A stretch of DNA of 64,000 nucleotides, taken from the NCBI GenBank assembly GCA_017745075.1, contig JAGIAD010000011.1:62001-126000 (forward strand). The letters are read 5' to 3'. Numbering within the stretch: the first letter of the stretch is position 1; each line of letters starts with the position of its first letter. Positions 9,408 to 18,723 of the stretch are shown one piece after another. The stretch comes from Sphingobacteriaceae bacterium (GTDB taxonomy: Bacteria; Bacteroidota; Bacteroidia; Sphingobacteriales; Sphingobacteriaceae). The position numbers and the translations under genes were made by a program. The notes beneath the pieces are model-generated. The model saw nothing but the letters and a program-made list of their open reading frames with translations, was not told where the DNA came from and ran no database searches.

Positions 9408-11042
9408 TTGAAAAGAAAAGATTTCCTCTACTTAACCGGAATGGGTATGGGTGCCTTACTCCTTCCCGATCTTTCTGCATTCGGAACTCCAATAGACCCT
9501 TTACAGGCTTTAGATGGAGTGGATGTAAAAATTAAAAAGGAGCTCGCCGATGTAGCCCTCAACGCTGCAAAATCGAAAGGTGCAACCTATGCCGATATCC
9601 GTATCGGTCGTTACCTGAACCAATTTGTGGCCACACGCGAAAAACGGGTTCAAGGTGTTGCCAATACCGAATCGTACGGTGTAGGCATCCGTGTGCTGGC
9701 CAATGGTTGCTGGGGTTTTGCCGCAACCAACAATGTATCCAAAGATGCCATTGCCAAAGCAGCCGAACAGGCTGTTGCCGTTGCAAAGGCCAATGCCAAA
9801 ATACAGGGAGAACCTGTTCAGCTTGCCCCTCAAAAAGGTTATGGCGAGGTAAGCTGGAAAACGCCTATCGAAATCAATGCTTTCGAAGTTCCGGTAAAGG
9901 AAAAAGTAGACCTGCTGCTGAATGTAAATGATGTAGCCATGCAGAATGGGGCCAATTTTGTAAACTCCGTTATTTTTGCCGTTAACGAACAAAAATACTT
10001 CGCCTCTACTGATGGTTCGTATATCGATCAGGATGTTCACCGCATCTATCCAACTTTTAATGTAACCAGGGTTGACCGCGAATCGGGTAAATTTAAAACC
10101 CGTAATGCATTAAGCGCACCAAGCGGAAAAGGTTATGAGTATATGCACGCCCGCCCTGAAGATAAAGTTGCCGGCATTGTAACCCGTTACAAAGGCAGTT
10201 ACGACATGCTCGAAGATGTGAAAGAAGCAGCCCGTGTAGCTAACGAAAAGGTAAAAGCAAAATCGGTTGAACCGGGTAAATACGATTTGGTATTGGATCC
10301 TTCGCACCTTTGGTTAACCATCCACGAATCTGTTGGTCACCCGACCGAACTCGACCGTGTTTTAGGTTACGAGGCCAACTATGCCGGTACCAGTTTCCTT
10401 ACTTTAGACAAATGGGAATCGAAAAAATTCAAATTCGGAAGCGATAAAGTAAATATCGTGGCCGATAAAACCCAGGTAGGTTCTTTAGGTGCCGTGGGAT
10501 ATGATGATGAAGGGGTAAAATGCAAAAAATGGGATCTGATCAAAGACGGTATACTGGTAAGCTATCAGGCCATCCGTGATCAGGCACACATTATCGGTTT
10601 AACCGAATCGAACGGCTGCTGTTACTCACAGGGCTGGGATGATGTACAGTTCCAGCGCATGCCAAATGTTTCACTTCAACCTGGTAAAGAAAAACTAAGT
10701 GTTGACGACATGATCAAAAATGTAGAAAAAGGCATTTACATTATCGGCGATGGCAGTTTTTCTATCGACCAGCAGCGCTATAATTTCCAGTTCGGCGGAC
10801 AGATCTTCTATGAAATCAAGGAAGGTAAAATCGTTGGAATGCTTAACGATGTGGCTTACCAGGCCAATACACAAGAGTTTTGGAACTCCTGCACAGCGAT
10901 CTGCGATCAGAGTGATTACCGTTTAGGTGGCTCATTTAATGACGGAAAAGGTCAGCCCTCTCAAAGCAGTGCCGTTTCTCATGGCAGTTCTACAGCACGG
11001 TTTAATGGAGTTAATGTTATCAATACAGCAAGAAAAATATAA
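9408..11042 (+). CDS. tldD: TldD-family metallopeptidase with Tat-like signal
   Basis: This 544-aa TldD-type peptidase has the zinc motif HESVGH (HExxxH) at residues 306-311, followed by PTELDRVLGYEANYAGTSF, typical of the family. The start is TTG at 9408. It is supported because the encoded N-terminus, KRKDFLYLTGMGMGALLLP, reads as a twin-arginine-like signal; here the pair is R-K rather than R-R, which is weaker. The paralogue at 12739 starts the same way with R-R. TldD works with PmbA/TldE as a heterodimer that degrades unfolded peptides; a PmbA-like gene follows after 2 bp. Export of the catalytic subunit is inferred from the leader only. Confidence 0.92.
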   Translation: MKRKDFLYLTGMGMGALLLPDLSAFGTPIDPLQALDGVDVKIKKELADVALNAAKSKGATYADIRIGRYLNQFVATREKRVQGVANTESYGVGIRVLANGCWGFAATNNVSKDAIAKAAEQAVAVAKANAKIQGEPVQLAPQKGYGEVSWKTPIEINAFEVPVKEKVDLLLNVNDVAMQNGANFVNSVIFAVNEQKYFASTDGSYIDQDVHRIYPTFNVTRVDRESGKFKTRNALSAPSGKGYEYMHARPEDKVAGIVTRYKGSYDMLEDVKEAARVANEKVKAKSVEPGKYDLVLDPSHLWLTIHESVGHPTELDRVLGYEANYAGTSFLTLDKWESKKFKFGSDKVNIVADKTQVGSLGAVGYDDEGVKCKKWDLIKDGILVSYQAIRDQAHIIGLTESNGCCYSQGWDDVQFQRMPNVSLQPGKEKLSVDDMIKNVEKGIYIIGDGSFSIDQQRYNFQFGGQIFYEIKEGKIVGMLNDVAYQANTQEFWNSCTAICDQSDYRLGGSFNDGKGQPSQSSAVSHGSSTARFNGVNVINTARKI

Positions 11043-11044
11043 TT

Positions 11045-12361
11045 ATGGCCATATTAAGTAAAGAAGAAGCCCAAGCGATATTAAAAAAAGTAATCGGTTT
11101 TTCTAAAGCCGATTACTGCGAAGTAAGTTTAAGCGGTTCAGATGGTGGAAACATCCGTTATGCACGTAATGCCGTATCTACCGCCGGACAGATCAGTACC
11201 ATGAGTTTAGGGGTAAGCTCAACTTTCGGAAAAAAAACAGGTACAGCAACCATCAACGAATTTGATGATGCTTCTCTGCAGAAAGTGGTAAAAAGAGCAG
11301 AAGAACTGGCTATGCTGGCTCCAGAAAATCCTGAGTTTATGCCACCTCTCGGTCCGCAAACATTTGCTGAGTCGAATACATACAATGCAAAAACTGCTGC
11401 CATTACACCCGATACCAGGGCCGAAATGGTTGGAAAAAGTTTAAGCGTATCAAAAGCGGCAGGTTTAGATGCTGCTGGTTTCCTCGAAAATGCAACCCGG
11501 TTTAATGCAATCATGAACTCCAAAGGCCTGTTTGCTTACAATAAGGGTACTGATGTTTCTTTTTCTGTAACCGTTAGAAACAAGCAAGGAACAGGATCAG
11601 GCTATGTTGAGCAAAGTTTTAATGATCTCGACAAAATGGATACCCTGGCACTTAGCAAAATTGCAGCGAGCAAAGCCAATGGTTCTGCAGGTGCAAAAGC
11701 CATCGAACCAGGGAAATATACCGTGATTTTAGAACCCCTGGCAGCCAGTGATATTATTGGTAACATGTTCAGGGGATTTGATGCCCGCAGTGCCGATGAA
11801 GGCAGGAGTTTTATGAGCAAAAAAGGTGGTGGTACGCGTTTAGGGGAGCAATTGTTCTCTGAAAATGTAAATATCTACTCCGATCCGATGAATACCGAAA
11901 TCCCATCTTCAACTTTTACAGGTGAAGGTTTACCGGTAACCCGCACACAGTGGGTAGAAAAAGGTGTAGTCAAAAACCTATCCTACTCGAGATACTGGGC
12001 AGCACAGAAAAATGTTAAGCCCCTCCCTTTTAGCCGTAGTATGGTTATTGAAGGTGGAACACAATCATTGGAAGATCTGATCAAAAGCACCGAAAAAGGT
12101 ATATTGGTTACCCGTTTCTGGTATATCCGTTCTGTGGATCCACAAACCTTATTATTAACAGGGCTAACCCGCGATGGTACTTTTTACATTGAAAACGGCG
12201 AAATTAAATTCCCGATCAAGAATTTCAGGTTTAACGAGAGCCCGGTGATTATGCTGAACAACGTAGAAGCTCTGGGTAAACCCGTAAGAACAGGCAGCGG
12301 ATTGATACCACCAATGAAAATCAGGGATTTTACCTTTACTTCATTGTCAGACGCCGTTTAA
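11045..12361 (+). CDS. pmbA: PmbA/TldE-like partner of TldD
   Basis: This 438-aa protein of the TldD/PmbA family has no HExxxH motif, as expected for the TldE/PmbA subunit, which lines the chamber but does not bind the zinc. Family features include the N-terminal ADYCEVSLSGSDGGNIRYARN and a C-terminal GILVTRFWYIRSVDPQTLLLTG. The N-terminus MAILSKEEAQAILKK is soluble, with no Sec or Tat signal, unlike the TldD encoded 2 bp upstream. The pair is clearly one operon. Confidence 0.92.
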   Translation: MAILSKEEAQAILKKVIGFSKADYCEVSLSGSDGGNIRYARNAVSTAGQISTMSLGVSSTFGKKTGTATINEFDDASLQKVVKRAEELAMLAPENPEFMPPLGPQTFAESNTYNAKTAAITPDTRAEMVGKSLSVSKAAGLDAAGFLENATRFNAIMNSKGLFAYNKGTDVSFSVTVRNKQGTGSGYVEQSFNDLDKMDTLALSKIAASKANGSAGAKAIEPGKYTVILEPLAASDIIGNMFRGFDARSADEGRSFMSKKGGGTRLGEQLFSENVNIYSDPMNTEIPSSTFTGEGLPVTRTQWVEKGVVKNLSYSRYWAAQKNVKPLPFSRSMVIEGGTQSLEDLIKSTEKGILVTRFWYIRSVDPQTLLLTGLTRDGTFYIENGEIKFPIKNFRFNESPVIMLNNVEALGKPVRTGSGLIPPMKIRDFTFTSLSDAV

Positions 12362-12380
12362 GGAGTTCCTCAGAACATAT

Positions 12381-12714
12381 CGTCATCTCGAGCGGAGTGC
12401 AACGAAGCCGAGAGATCTGTTTAGATAGATCTCTCCATTCCACTGCGTTCCAGTCGAGATGACGACATTTTTTAAGAATAATGCTTCAAAAAAAGAGTAT
12501 TTCCTAGAAAGGTCACCCTGAGCGGAGTCGAAGGGCATAAGCAAATAATTAAAGCCGTCATCTCGAGCGGAGTGCAACGAAGTCGAGAGATCTGTTTAGG
12601 TAGATCTCTCCATTCTACTGCGTTCAGTCGAGATGAGGACGTTTTTTAAGAATGATGCTTAAAAAAAGAGTATTTCCTAGAAATGTCACCCTGAGCGGAG
12701 TCGAAGGGCTTAAA
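12381..12714. repeat. Tandem duplication of a compound palindromic repeat
   Basis: Two closely similar units of about 160 bp lie head to tail (12381-12540 and 12556-12714). Each begins with the palindromic element CGTCATCTCGAGCGGAGTGC, closing with inverted CAGTCGAGATGA. An AAGAGTATTTCCTAGAAA spacer follows, then GTCACCCTGAGCGGAGTCGA. The copies differ at a small number of positions. They separate the PmbA gene from the second TldD gene. Confidence 0.85.
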
Positions 12715-12738
12715 ACAACCTATTAAAACCATTAAAAA

Positions 12739-14379
12739 TTGAGAAGAAGAGATTTCCTATATATGACGGGTGTTGGCCTTGGCGCTAGCATGATCCCTAA
12801 TATCCCTGCCTTTGGCAAAATCATTTCTGTTGAAGAATCTTTAACCCCGGTTGATGTAGCCCTGAAGAAAAAAATGGCAGATGTGGCGCTTAACGCCGCT
12901 AAAAGCAAAGGCGCAACTTATGCCGATGTGCGTATAGGCCGGTACCTTAACCAGGTTGTAGCCACCAGGGAAACGCGCGTAGAAAACATTTCTAATTCCG
13001 AATCCTATGGTTTGGGCGTACGCGTTATTGCCAACGGAAGCTGGGGCTTTGCTGCTACCAACAATATGGATGATGCCAGTATTGCCAAAGCTGCAGAGAC
13101 TGCCGTGGCCATTGCAAAAGGGAATGCCAAACTCATGGAAGAGCCTGTTCAACTGGCTCCGCAAAAGGGCTTTGGCGAGGTAAGCTGGAAAACACCTATC
13201 GAAATCAATGCTTTTGAAGTGCCCATAGCCGACAAAGTAGACCTGTTACTGAAAGTAAACAGCGAGGCCATGAAAGGTGGGGCAAAATACATTAATTCCA
13301 ATCTCTTCATGATCAATGAGCAGAAATACTTTGCTTCGACAGATGGTTCATACATTGATCAGGATATCCACCGGATATGGCCCACTTTTACCCTGACCAA
13401 AACAGATGCAGCAAATGGCAAATTCGAAACCAGGAATGCTTTAAGTGCGCCAATGGGTATGGGTTTTGAATACCTTAAACCTAAAGACGACCAAAAAATA
13501 AACGGCGGTCCGGTTACGATGTACAAAAAGCGTTACGACATGCTGGAGGATGTGCGTGAAGCTGCAGCACATGTCGACGAAAAATTAAAAGCGAAACCCA
13601 TTGCTCCCGGCAAATACGACCTTGTATTGGATCCTTCTCACCTTTTCCTCACCATTCACGAATCAGTTGGGCACCCTACCGAACTTGACCGGGTTTTAGG
13701 CTACGAGGCTAACTACGCAGGAACCAGCTTTCTGACACTGGATAAATGGGAATCGAAAAAATTTAATTTTGGAAGCAAAGAAGTAAACATTATTGCCGAT
13801 AAACTGGAGACGGGCTCTTTAGGTGCTGTAGGTTACGATGATGAAGGTGTAAAATGCGGTAAATGGGATATCATCAAAGACGGGATTTTGGTGAATTACC
13901 AGGCTACCCGCGATCAGGCACATATTTTAGGTTTAAAAGAATCGCAGGGCTGTTGTTATGCCGACAGTTGGGACAGTATCCAGTTTCAGCGGATGCCCAA
14001 TGTTTCCTTAGCCCCAGGAAATGCTCCTTTAAGTGCTGCCGATATGGTTAAAAATGTCGAAAAAGGTATTTACATGTTCGGCAGGAATTCTTACTCCATC
14101 GATCAGCAACGTTATAACTTCCAGTTCAGTGCACAGCTAGCCTACGAAATTAAGGAAGGTAAAATTGTAGGTATGTTTAAAGATGCCGCTTATCAGGCCA
14201 ATACACAGGAATTCTGGAACTCCTGTGTGCAGCGTTGTGATAAAAACGATTACCGCTTGGGCGGAACATTTTCGGATGGAAAAGGCCAACCGGGGCAAGC
14301 CAGTGCCGTTTCGCACGGCAGCGCCACCACTCGTTTCAACGGCGTTAATGTGATCAATACAGGAAGGAAGTTGGGGTAA
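12739..14379 (+). CDS. tldD: Second TldD-family metallopeptidase with Tat signal
   Basis: This 546-aa protein is closely similar to the one at 9408 along its whole length. The zinc motif HESVGH is at residues 307-312. The TTG start at 12739 is favoured because translation from it gives RRRDFLYMTGVGLGASMIP, a recognisable twin-arginine signal, and no ATG lies suitably upstream. No second PmbA follows, so it either shares the PmbA at 11045 or acts alone. The pair of paralogues probably arose by local duplication. The high similarity is clear by eye but was not measured. Confidence 0.9.
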   Translation: MRRRDFLYMTGVGLGASMIPNIPAFGKIISVEESLTPVDVALKKKMADVALNAAKSKGATYADVRIGRYLNQVVATRETRVENISNSESYGLGVRVIANGSWGFAATNNMDDASIAKAAETAVAIAKGNAKLMEEPVQLAPQKGFGEVSWKTPIEINAFEVPIADKVDLLLKVNSEAMKGGAKYINSNLFMINEQKYFASTDGSYIDQDIHRIWPTFTLTKTDAANGKFETRNALSAPMGMGFEYLKPKDDQKINGGPVTMYKKRYDMLEDVREAAAHVDEKLKAKPIAPGKYDLVLDPSHLFLTIHESVGHPTELDRVLGYEANYAGTSFLTLDKWESKKFNFGSKEVNIIADKLETGSLGAVGYDDEGVKCGKWDIIKDGILVNYQATRDQAHILGLKESQGCCYADSWDSIQFQRMPNVSLAPGNAPLSAADMVKNVEKGIYMFGRNSYSIDQQRYNFQFSAQLAYEIKEGKIVGMFKDAAYQANTQEFWNSCVQRCDKNDYRLGGTFSDGKGQPGQASAVSHGSATTRFNGVNVINTGRKLG

Positions 14380-14993
14380 AAAAATCCTCCGCGATATGTC
14401 ATCTCGACCGAAACATCGCGGAATGCAGAGATCTGTCTCAAAACAGCAAACCATCACCAGTATTTACCATATAAGAAATATAAGGGCATTTGAGCTTATC
14501 CCCCTCTTAAATGCCTTATATGGTAAAACACATTAAGCAAATAAAGTCCCTTAATACACTTAGGATCACAAATTAATAAAACGGCCGTCATCTCGACCGA
14601 AGCATTGCGGAGTGGAGAGATCTGCCTAGAGGCAGGTTTCTTTAAACATCGTCCCGATTTGTAATCGGGATGCATGAGAAGGGCGATTGTATCGCCACAC
14701 ATATTTCATTCTGCATTGTAAATGCAAATCTCACTGATCCTCGTTACAAACGATGACCAGCTTTTACTATATAAAAACAAAGCAATTCAAACTTAAATTC
14801 TCTTAAATACCTTATATGGTAGAAAACAGTAAGCATTAAAGATCCTTCGCTACACTCAGGATGACAGCATTTTTAAACAACAAAGGGGCATTCTATCCAG
14901 ACATACCCCTTTTTTTTAACCAAATATAACCTGTTCAAGCCAGGAGTTTCTTCTATCGGCCTGGTTTTACCTACCGAAGTTTTTTATATATTA
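14380..14993. repeat. Repeat-filled intergenic region between convergent genes
   Basis: No gene is visible. It holds two GTCATCTCGACCG-type palindromic repeats (about 14398-14435 and 14586-14632). It also holds a 13-bp inverted pair, ATATAAGGGCATTT (14480s) against AAATGCCTTATAT (about 14509-14521), and a degenerate second copy near 14768-14826. A remnant CTTCGCTACACTCAGGATGACA lies near 14845-14866, and a terminator-like hairpin at 14882-14917. Confidence 0.7.
14882..14917 (+). terminator. Rho-independent terminator-like hairpin
   Basis: AAAGGGG (14882-14888) pairs with CCCCTTT (14906-14912) across a 17-nt loop and runs into an eight-T tract. It reads in plus orientation and lies between the second TldD gene and the convergent DUF4397 gene. 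Confidence 0.55.
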
Positions 14994-15857
14994 TTAATTC
15001 TGTGTAATAATTGTAGCAGTAATGGATGGCGTTCCGTTTATTGTACCATTGATATAAACCGTGTAGATTTTTCCGGCCTCGAAAGTAGCAGCGTTCAAAG
15101 CCGTATTGGTTAACGGAATAACAGTTTTCGTTGAATTATCTTTTATCAACAAGTTCAAATTTGTGCCTGCATCTATTTCTTTAAATGGTCCGAGTGTTCT
15201 CCAGCTCAAGCCTTCAATCACCGCTGGTGCTTTTCCTGAAGTATAAGGAATGAGGGTTTGATTGCCAAAATTACCATAAGCTACGCCGGCAAATATCTCT
15301 GTGCCGGTGGCGTAAGTAAGGTCAACCTTTGGTGCATCGGGCGAAAAATTGGCGAACCTGATTTTGGCTTTACCTGATGCAGGAAGGGTAAGATCATCAT
15401 ATACCAGGATCAGGCTATCGATATTGCCTGGATTTAATGTACTGGTCAATTTCTTCTTTACAGCAAACAAACTGTGTGCAAAATTTGCAATAGGCCCGTT
15501 CGGACCTGCAAAGGATGCCGAATTTGTTTCCTGTACAAAATTTGCACTTCCACCAAAAACATATGACGCTTTATAAGAAGGGTCTGTTCCTTCGGTGAGG
15601 TTAAACTGTACTTTTCCGTACTGGGTATCCAAATAACCCGAAGCTGTATTGCGTTGCAGTGCAGTTGCAGTAACTTTCCGGGTAAAATCCAAAAAATTAA
15701 CAGCTGTGAGGGATTGGCGTGCATTGATAAATTTAACCTTTGCACTTAAAGGAGGCCTGTCGCCAGCATTAATATCGAGGTAATCTGTCTTTTTGCACGA
15801 AGTGAACAAAGAAGCTGCTAGTGCAAAAAATAATATTGGAAATTTATAAATTCTCAT
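14994..15857 (-). CDS. DUF4397 lipoprotein
   Basis: This 287-aa protein has a lipoprotein signal (lipobox LFTSC, lipid-bearing Cys at residue 20). A DUF4397-type repeat fold follows: AKVKFINARQSLTAVNFLDF, later GKAKIRFANFSPDAPKVDLTYATGTEIFAGVAYG. DUF4397 proteins are predicted beta-rich surface or periplasmic lipoproteins of unknown function. The gene begins 8 bases after the TonB-dependent receptor gene and is almost certainly cotranscribed with it, so it may be a surface partner of that receptor. Confidence 0.88.
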   Translation of the reverse strand: MRIYKFPILFFALAASLFTSCKKTDYLDINAGDRPPLSAKVKFINARQSLTAVNFLDFTRKVTATALQRNTASGYLDTQYGKVQFNLTEGTDPSYKASYVFGGSANFVQETNSASFAGPNGPIANFAHSLFAVKKKLTSTLNPGNIDSLILVYDDLTLPASGKAKIRFANFSPDAPKVDLTYATGTEIFAGVAYGNFGNQTLIPYTSGKAPAVIEGLSWRTLGPFKEIDAGTNLNLLIKDNSTKTVIPLTNTALNAATFEAGKIYTVYINGTINGTPSITATIITQN

Positions 15858-15865
15858 CTGTGATC

Positions 15866-18634
15866 TTATTTAAAGGTGGCCGAAAGTCTGATAAATGGCT
15901 GTAAACCGGTACTGGTACCTGATTGTACGGCACTTGGCGAATTGGTACGGGTAATATTTGCACCCGGCGCAGGAATAGAATAATCGCCCAGCACGTTGAA
16001 AAGGTTATTTACACCAACTGTAGCCTGTAACAAAGGCGTAATCCTGTATCCTGCCGAAACATCGGTAATCCATATCGGACTATAGGTTTGATAATAATAA
16101 TCAGGCTTGGGGAAGTTGGCATTTAACTGGCTTACTACCGATATCGATCCAAAATATACACTGCGGAGTAAAAAGTTAAACTTATTGATGTTGTACGTTC
16201 CCTGAAGGGTGATTTTGGTTTTTGGAATGCTTCGTGTTACGCGCACCTCTTCACTCTCATCAAAAATAATGTAACGGTAGGCTTCTAAACCTTTAGGGGT
16301 ATTTACCTTGGTAAGGGTCGTTTTTTGGAGATTTACACCAGCCAAAAAGGCTACATTACCACCATTAGGCAACAGGAAACGGTAACTTCCCGTAAACTCG
16401 ATCCCTCTTGTGCGTGTACTGAAAGAATTATAGAAAAACTTGGCCTGTACAGTGCCGGTTTGTACAAACAATGCCCTTACATCAGCAGGCAAATTGGTAT
16501 CGGTAGCAGAAAAACGCCCGGTATTGCCTACGCGGTCTTTAATGTCGATCTGATAGGCATCAACTGTTAATTCTACATTTTGGACCGGCTGTGAAGTTAA
16601 GCCCGCAGAATAACCTTTCGATTTTTCGGGCTGCAGCGATGGAATGCCCAAAGCCCTGGTTGCAGGGTTTACATTGTTTGCCGTAACCTGGTCAATTGCC
16701 ACACCATTCTGGAAGGTGGTAGAAGTTTCGGTATAATAGAACTGGGCAAGATCAGGTGCCCTGAAACCGGTATTAAAACCACCACGCAGTGCCAGCCATT
16801 TGGCAAAACCATAGCGCGTTGCCGCTTTGTAGGTGGTTACACTTCCAAAATCGGAATAATTCTCTACCCTCACTGCACCTGATAAAAGCCATTTATCGGT
16901 CACATTCAGTTCAAGATCGGCATAACCTGCAGAAATAGAGCGTTTCACATTCACTTCGTTTGATGGCCTGAAACCAGCATGGATCTGCGAACCTGGCGAA
17001 AGCCCGTTTAATGGGGTACTTCCGGCAGCCACGAAATAAGGAATGCCACCGGTGGTATAACCGATAGAATAAATGGGGCTTAAATCTGCTTTAGAATAAG
17101 AACCTTCTTCGCCTGCAATAATCTGATAGGTTTCTACGCGATACTGACCACCGAAAGCAACGTTCAAACCTTTAAGTACCTTGTCAAATTTTCTCGAAAA
17201 ATCTAAACTCCCACTGTTTTGTGAAGCGTTATAACTCCCTGCATTAAAGGTACGGGGTGTTTTTTGGCCTAAACTGGCATTCAACGTATTGCTGATGATG
17301 TTATCGAAAGCGTTTCTTCCATATACATTGGATACGTCGAAATTCCACCCGCTCACCTTGCCTCTAACCCCTATTGCCAAAGATTGATCGGTAATGATAT
17401 TATCCATGGCCGGCAAAAAACCATCAGGGTAAACAAAAGTATTGTTACGCTCGGTCCAGCCTGGCAAGCGGTATACCGCTGTAAACTGCGAATTACGGTG
17501 ACTGATGCCTCCAAAAGAATATACTTCGAAACCATCTTTTAACGGGATTCCGGCATTGAATGATAATAAGCCATCTTTTGATTTATTGGTCGATCCACGC
17601 TGATCAAAGAAATGACGATCGATACCACGGCTGGCAATGATGGCATCATCGATTTCCCTGGTATAAATCTGGTCAAATCCCCTGGTATTTGCGCCGCCAC
17701 CATAAGCTGGGCCAATGTAGATTCCATCAGAATAATTTCCGGAAGGGAGTGAAACAGCCTGGGTAGCATATTCGCCGGTGATATTCAGGAAACCTTTTGT
17801 ACCCAGCCTGAGGCCAATGTTGGCATTGCTCCTTGTGGTTAAACCATCTCCCCTGCGGCGGATGCTTTCGATTGTACTTGCTGTAATTTCATCGGAGGTG
17901 TTTTTCAATACTACGTTGATTACCCCTGCAATGGCATCCGATCCGTATTGGGCCGCAGCGCCATCGCGCAAAATTTCGATGCGTTCTATCGCGCCTACCG
18001 GAATGGCATTCAAATCGTAGCCGGTAGCACCGTTGCCCAAACCACCCCAACTGATGTTTGAGCTTTTATGCCTTCTTTTACCGTTTACCAGCACCAATAC
18101 CTGATCTACACCCAGGCCCTTTAACTGTACTGTAGAAGTTGCCGAAGCAGCATCGCCTCCTCCCGAAACAGAAGAATGGAATGATGGTGATACATATTGG
18201 AGTAACTGTGTTACGCTGGCCTGTGGCGAGCTTTGCTGCAATGTTTTCAGATCAATCACATCAACCGGCACTGGCGAATTGAGTTTGGTGCGGTTGGCAT
18301 TCCTCGAACCTACAATCTGTAATTCAGTTAAAATATTATCGGCAGGCTCGAGTGAAACGTTCAATTTGGTAGCCGATCCGATTTCTACCGTAGCGGTTTT
18401 ATAACCGATATACGATACTTCGATGAAACGCCCGTTTTTGGTCGAAATTTTAAATGCACCGTCTTTATCGGTAACCGTAGCCCCTTCCAACCCTTTAATC
18501 CTTACCGATACTCCGGGTAAAGGTGATTGATTTTCTGCAGAAACCACCACACCGGTAATGGTGCGCTGCTGGGCAGATAATTTGGAGTAGATAGCTGTAC
18601 TCAACAGCAATATGATTAGTAATTTTATCTTCAT
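15866..18634 (-). CDS. TonB-dependent receptor with carboxypeptidase-like N-domain
   Basis: This is about 922 aa from the ATG at 18634, which gives the signal peptide MKIKLLIILLLSTAIYSKLSAQ. An open upstream extension lacks signal character. The order is: CarboxypepD_reg-like domain (RTITGVVVSAENQSPLPGVSVRI), plug domain with VLVNGKRRHKSSN and AAQYGSDAIAGVINVVLK, then the outer-membrane beta-barrel ending in aromatic Phe-Lys. No SusD partner is present, so this is a cofactor, metal or small-ligand type importer rather than a SusC. It lies between a di-haem peroxidase and a DUF4397 lipoprotein on the same strand. Substrate unknown. Confidence 0.93.
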   Translation of the reverse strand: MKIKLLIILLLSTAIYSKLSAQQRTITGVVVSAENQSPLPGVSVRIKGLEGATVTDKDGAFKISTKNGRFIEVSYIGYKTATVEIGSATKLNVSLEPADNILTELQIVGSRNANRTKLNSPVPVDVIDLKTLQQSSPQASVTQLLQYVSPSFHSSVSGGGDAASATSTVQLKGLGVDQVLVLVNGKRRHKSSNISWGGLGNGATGYDLNAIPVGAIERIEILRDGAAAQYGSDAIAGVINVVLKNTSDEITASTIESIRRRGDGLTTRSNANIGLRLGTKGFLNITGEYATQAVSLPSGNYSDGIYIGPAYGGGANTRGFDQIYTREIDDAIIASRGIDRHFFDQRGSTNKSKDGLLSFNAGIPLKDGFEVYSFGGISHRNSQFTAVYRLPGWTERNNTFVYPDGFLPAMDNIITDQSLAIGVRGKVSGWNFDVSNVYGRNAFDNIISNTLNASLGQKTPRTFNAGSYNASQNSGSLDFSRKFDKVLKGLNVAFGGQYRVETYQIIAGEEGSYSKADLSPIYSIGYTTGGIPYFVAAGSTPLNGLSPGSQIHAGFRPSNEVNVKRSISAGYADLELNVTDKWLLSGAVRVENYSDFGSVTTYKAATRYGFAKWLALRGGFNTGFRAPDLAQFYYTETSTTFQNGVAIDQVTANNVNPATRALGIPSLQPEKSKGYSAGLTSQPVQNVELTVDAYQIDIKDRVGNTGRFSATDTNLPADVRALFVQTGTVQAKFFYNSFSTRTRGIEFTGSYRFLLPNGGNVAFLAGVNLQKTTLTKVNTPKGLEAYRYIIFDESEEVRVTRSIPKTKITLQGTYNINKFNFLLRSVYFGSISVVSQLNANFPKPDYYYQTYSPIWITDVSAGYRITPLLQATVGVNNLFNVLGDYSIPAPGANITRTNSPSAVQSGTSTGLQPFIRLSATFK

Positions 18635-18723
18635 GTTGTTTATTTTGGAATAGACATACCAATGGCCGTTCCACCTGTACGGTTGGAAAAAAAACACCTT
18701 AAAAACTGTTTTTTGTATTTTGG

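Noticed and set aside
12383-12577. Open frame of 64 codons in the repeat between pmbA and tldD
   Set aside because: It is produced by the duplicated repeat units; the two units do not keep a shared reading frame as protein.
18635-18697. Longer start for the TonB receptor at 18697
   Set aside because: The added 21 residues are aromatic-rich and break the signal peptide; the ATG at 18634 gives a clean one. The same reasoning moved the starts of susC, susD, the L7/L12-like protein and DUF6528 copy 2.
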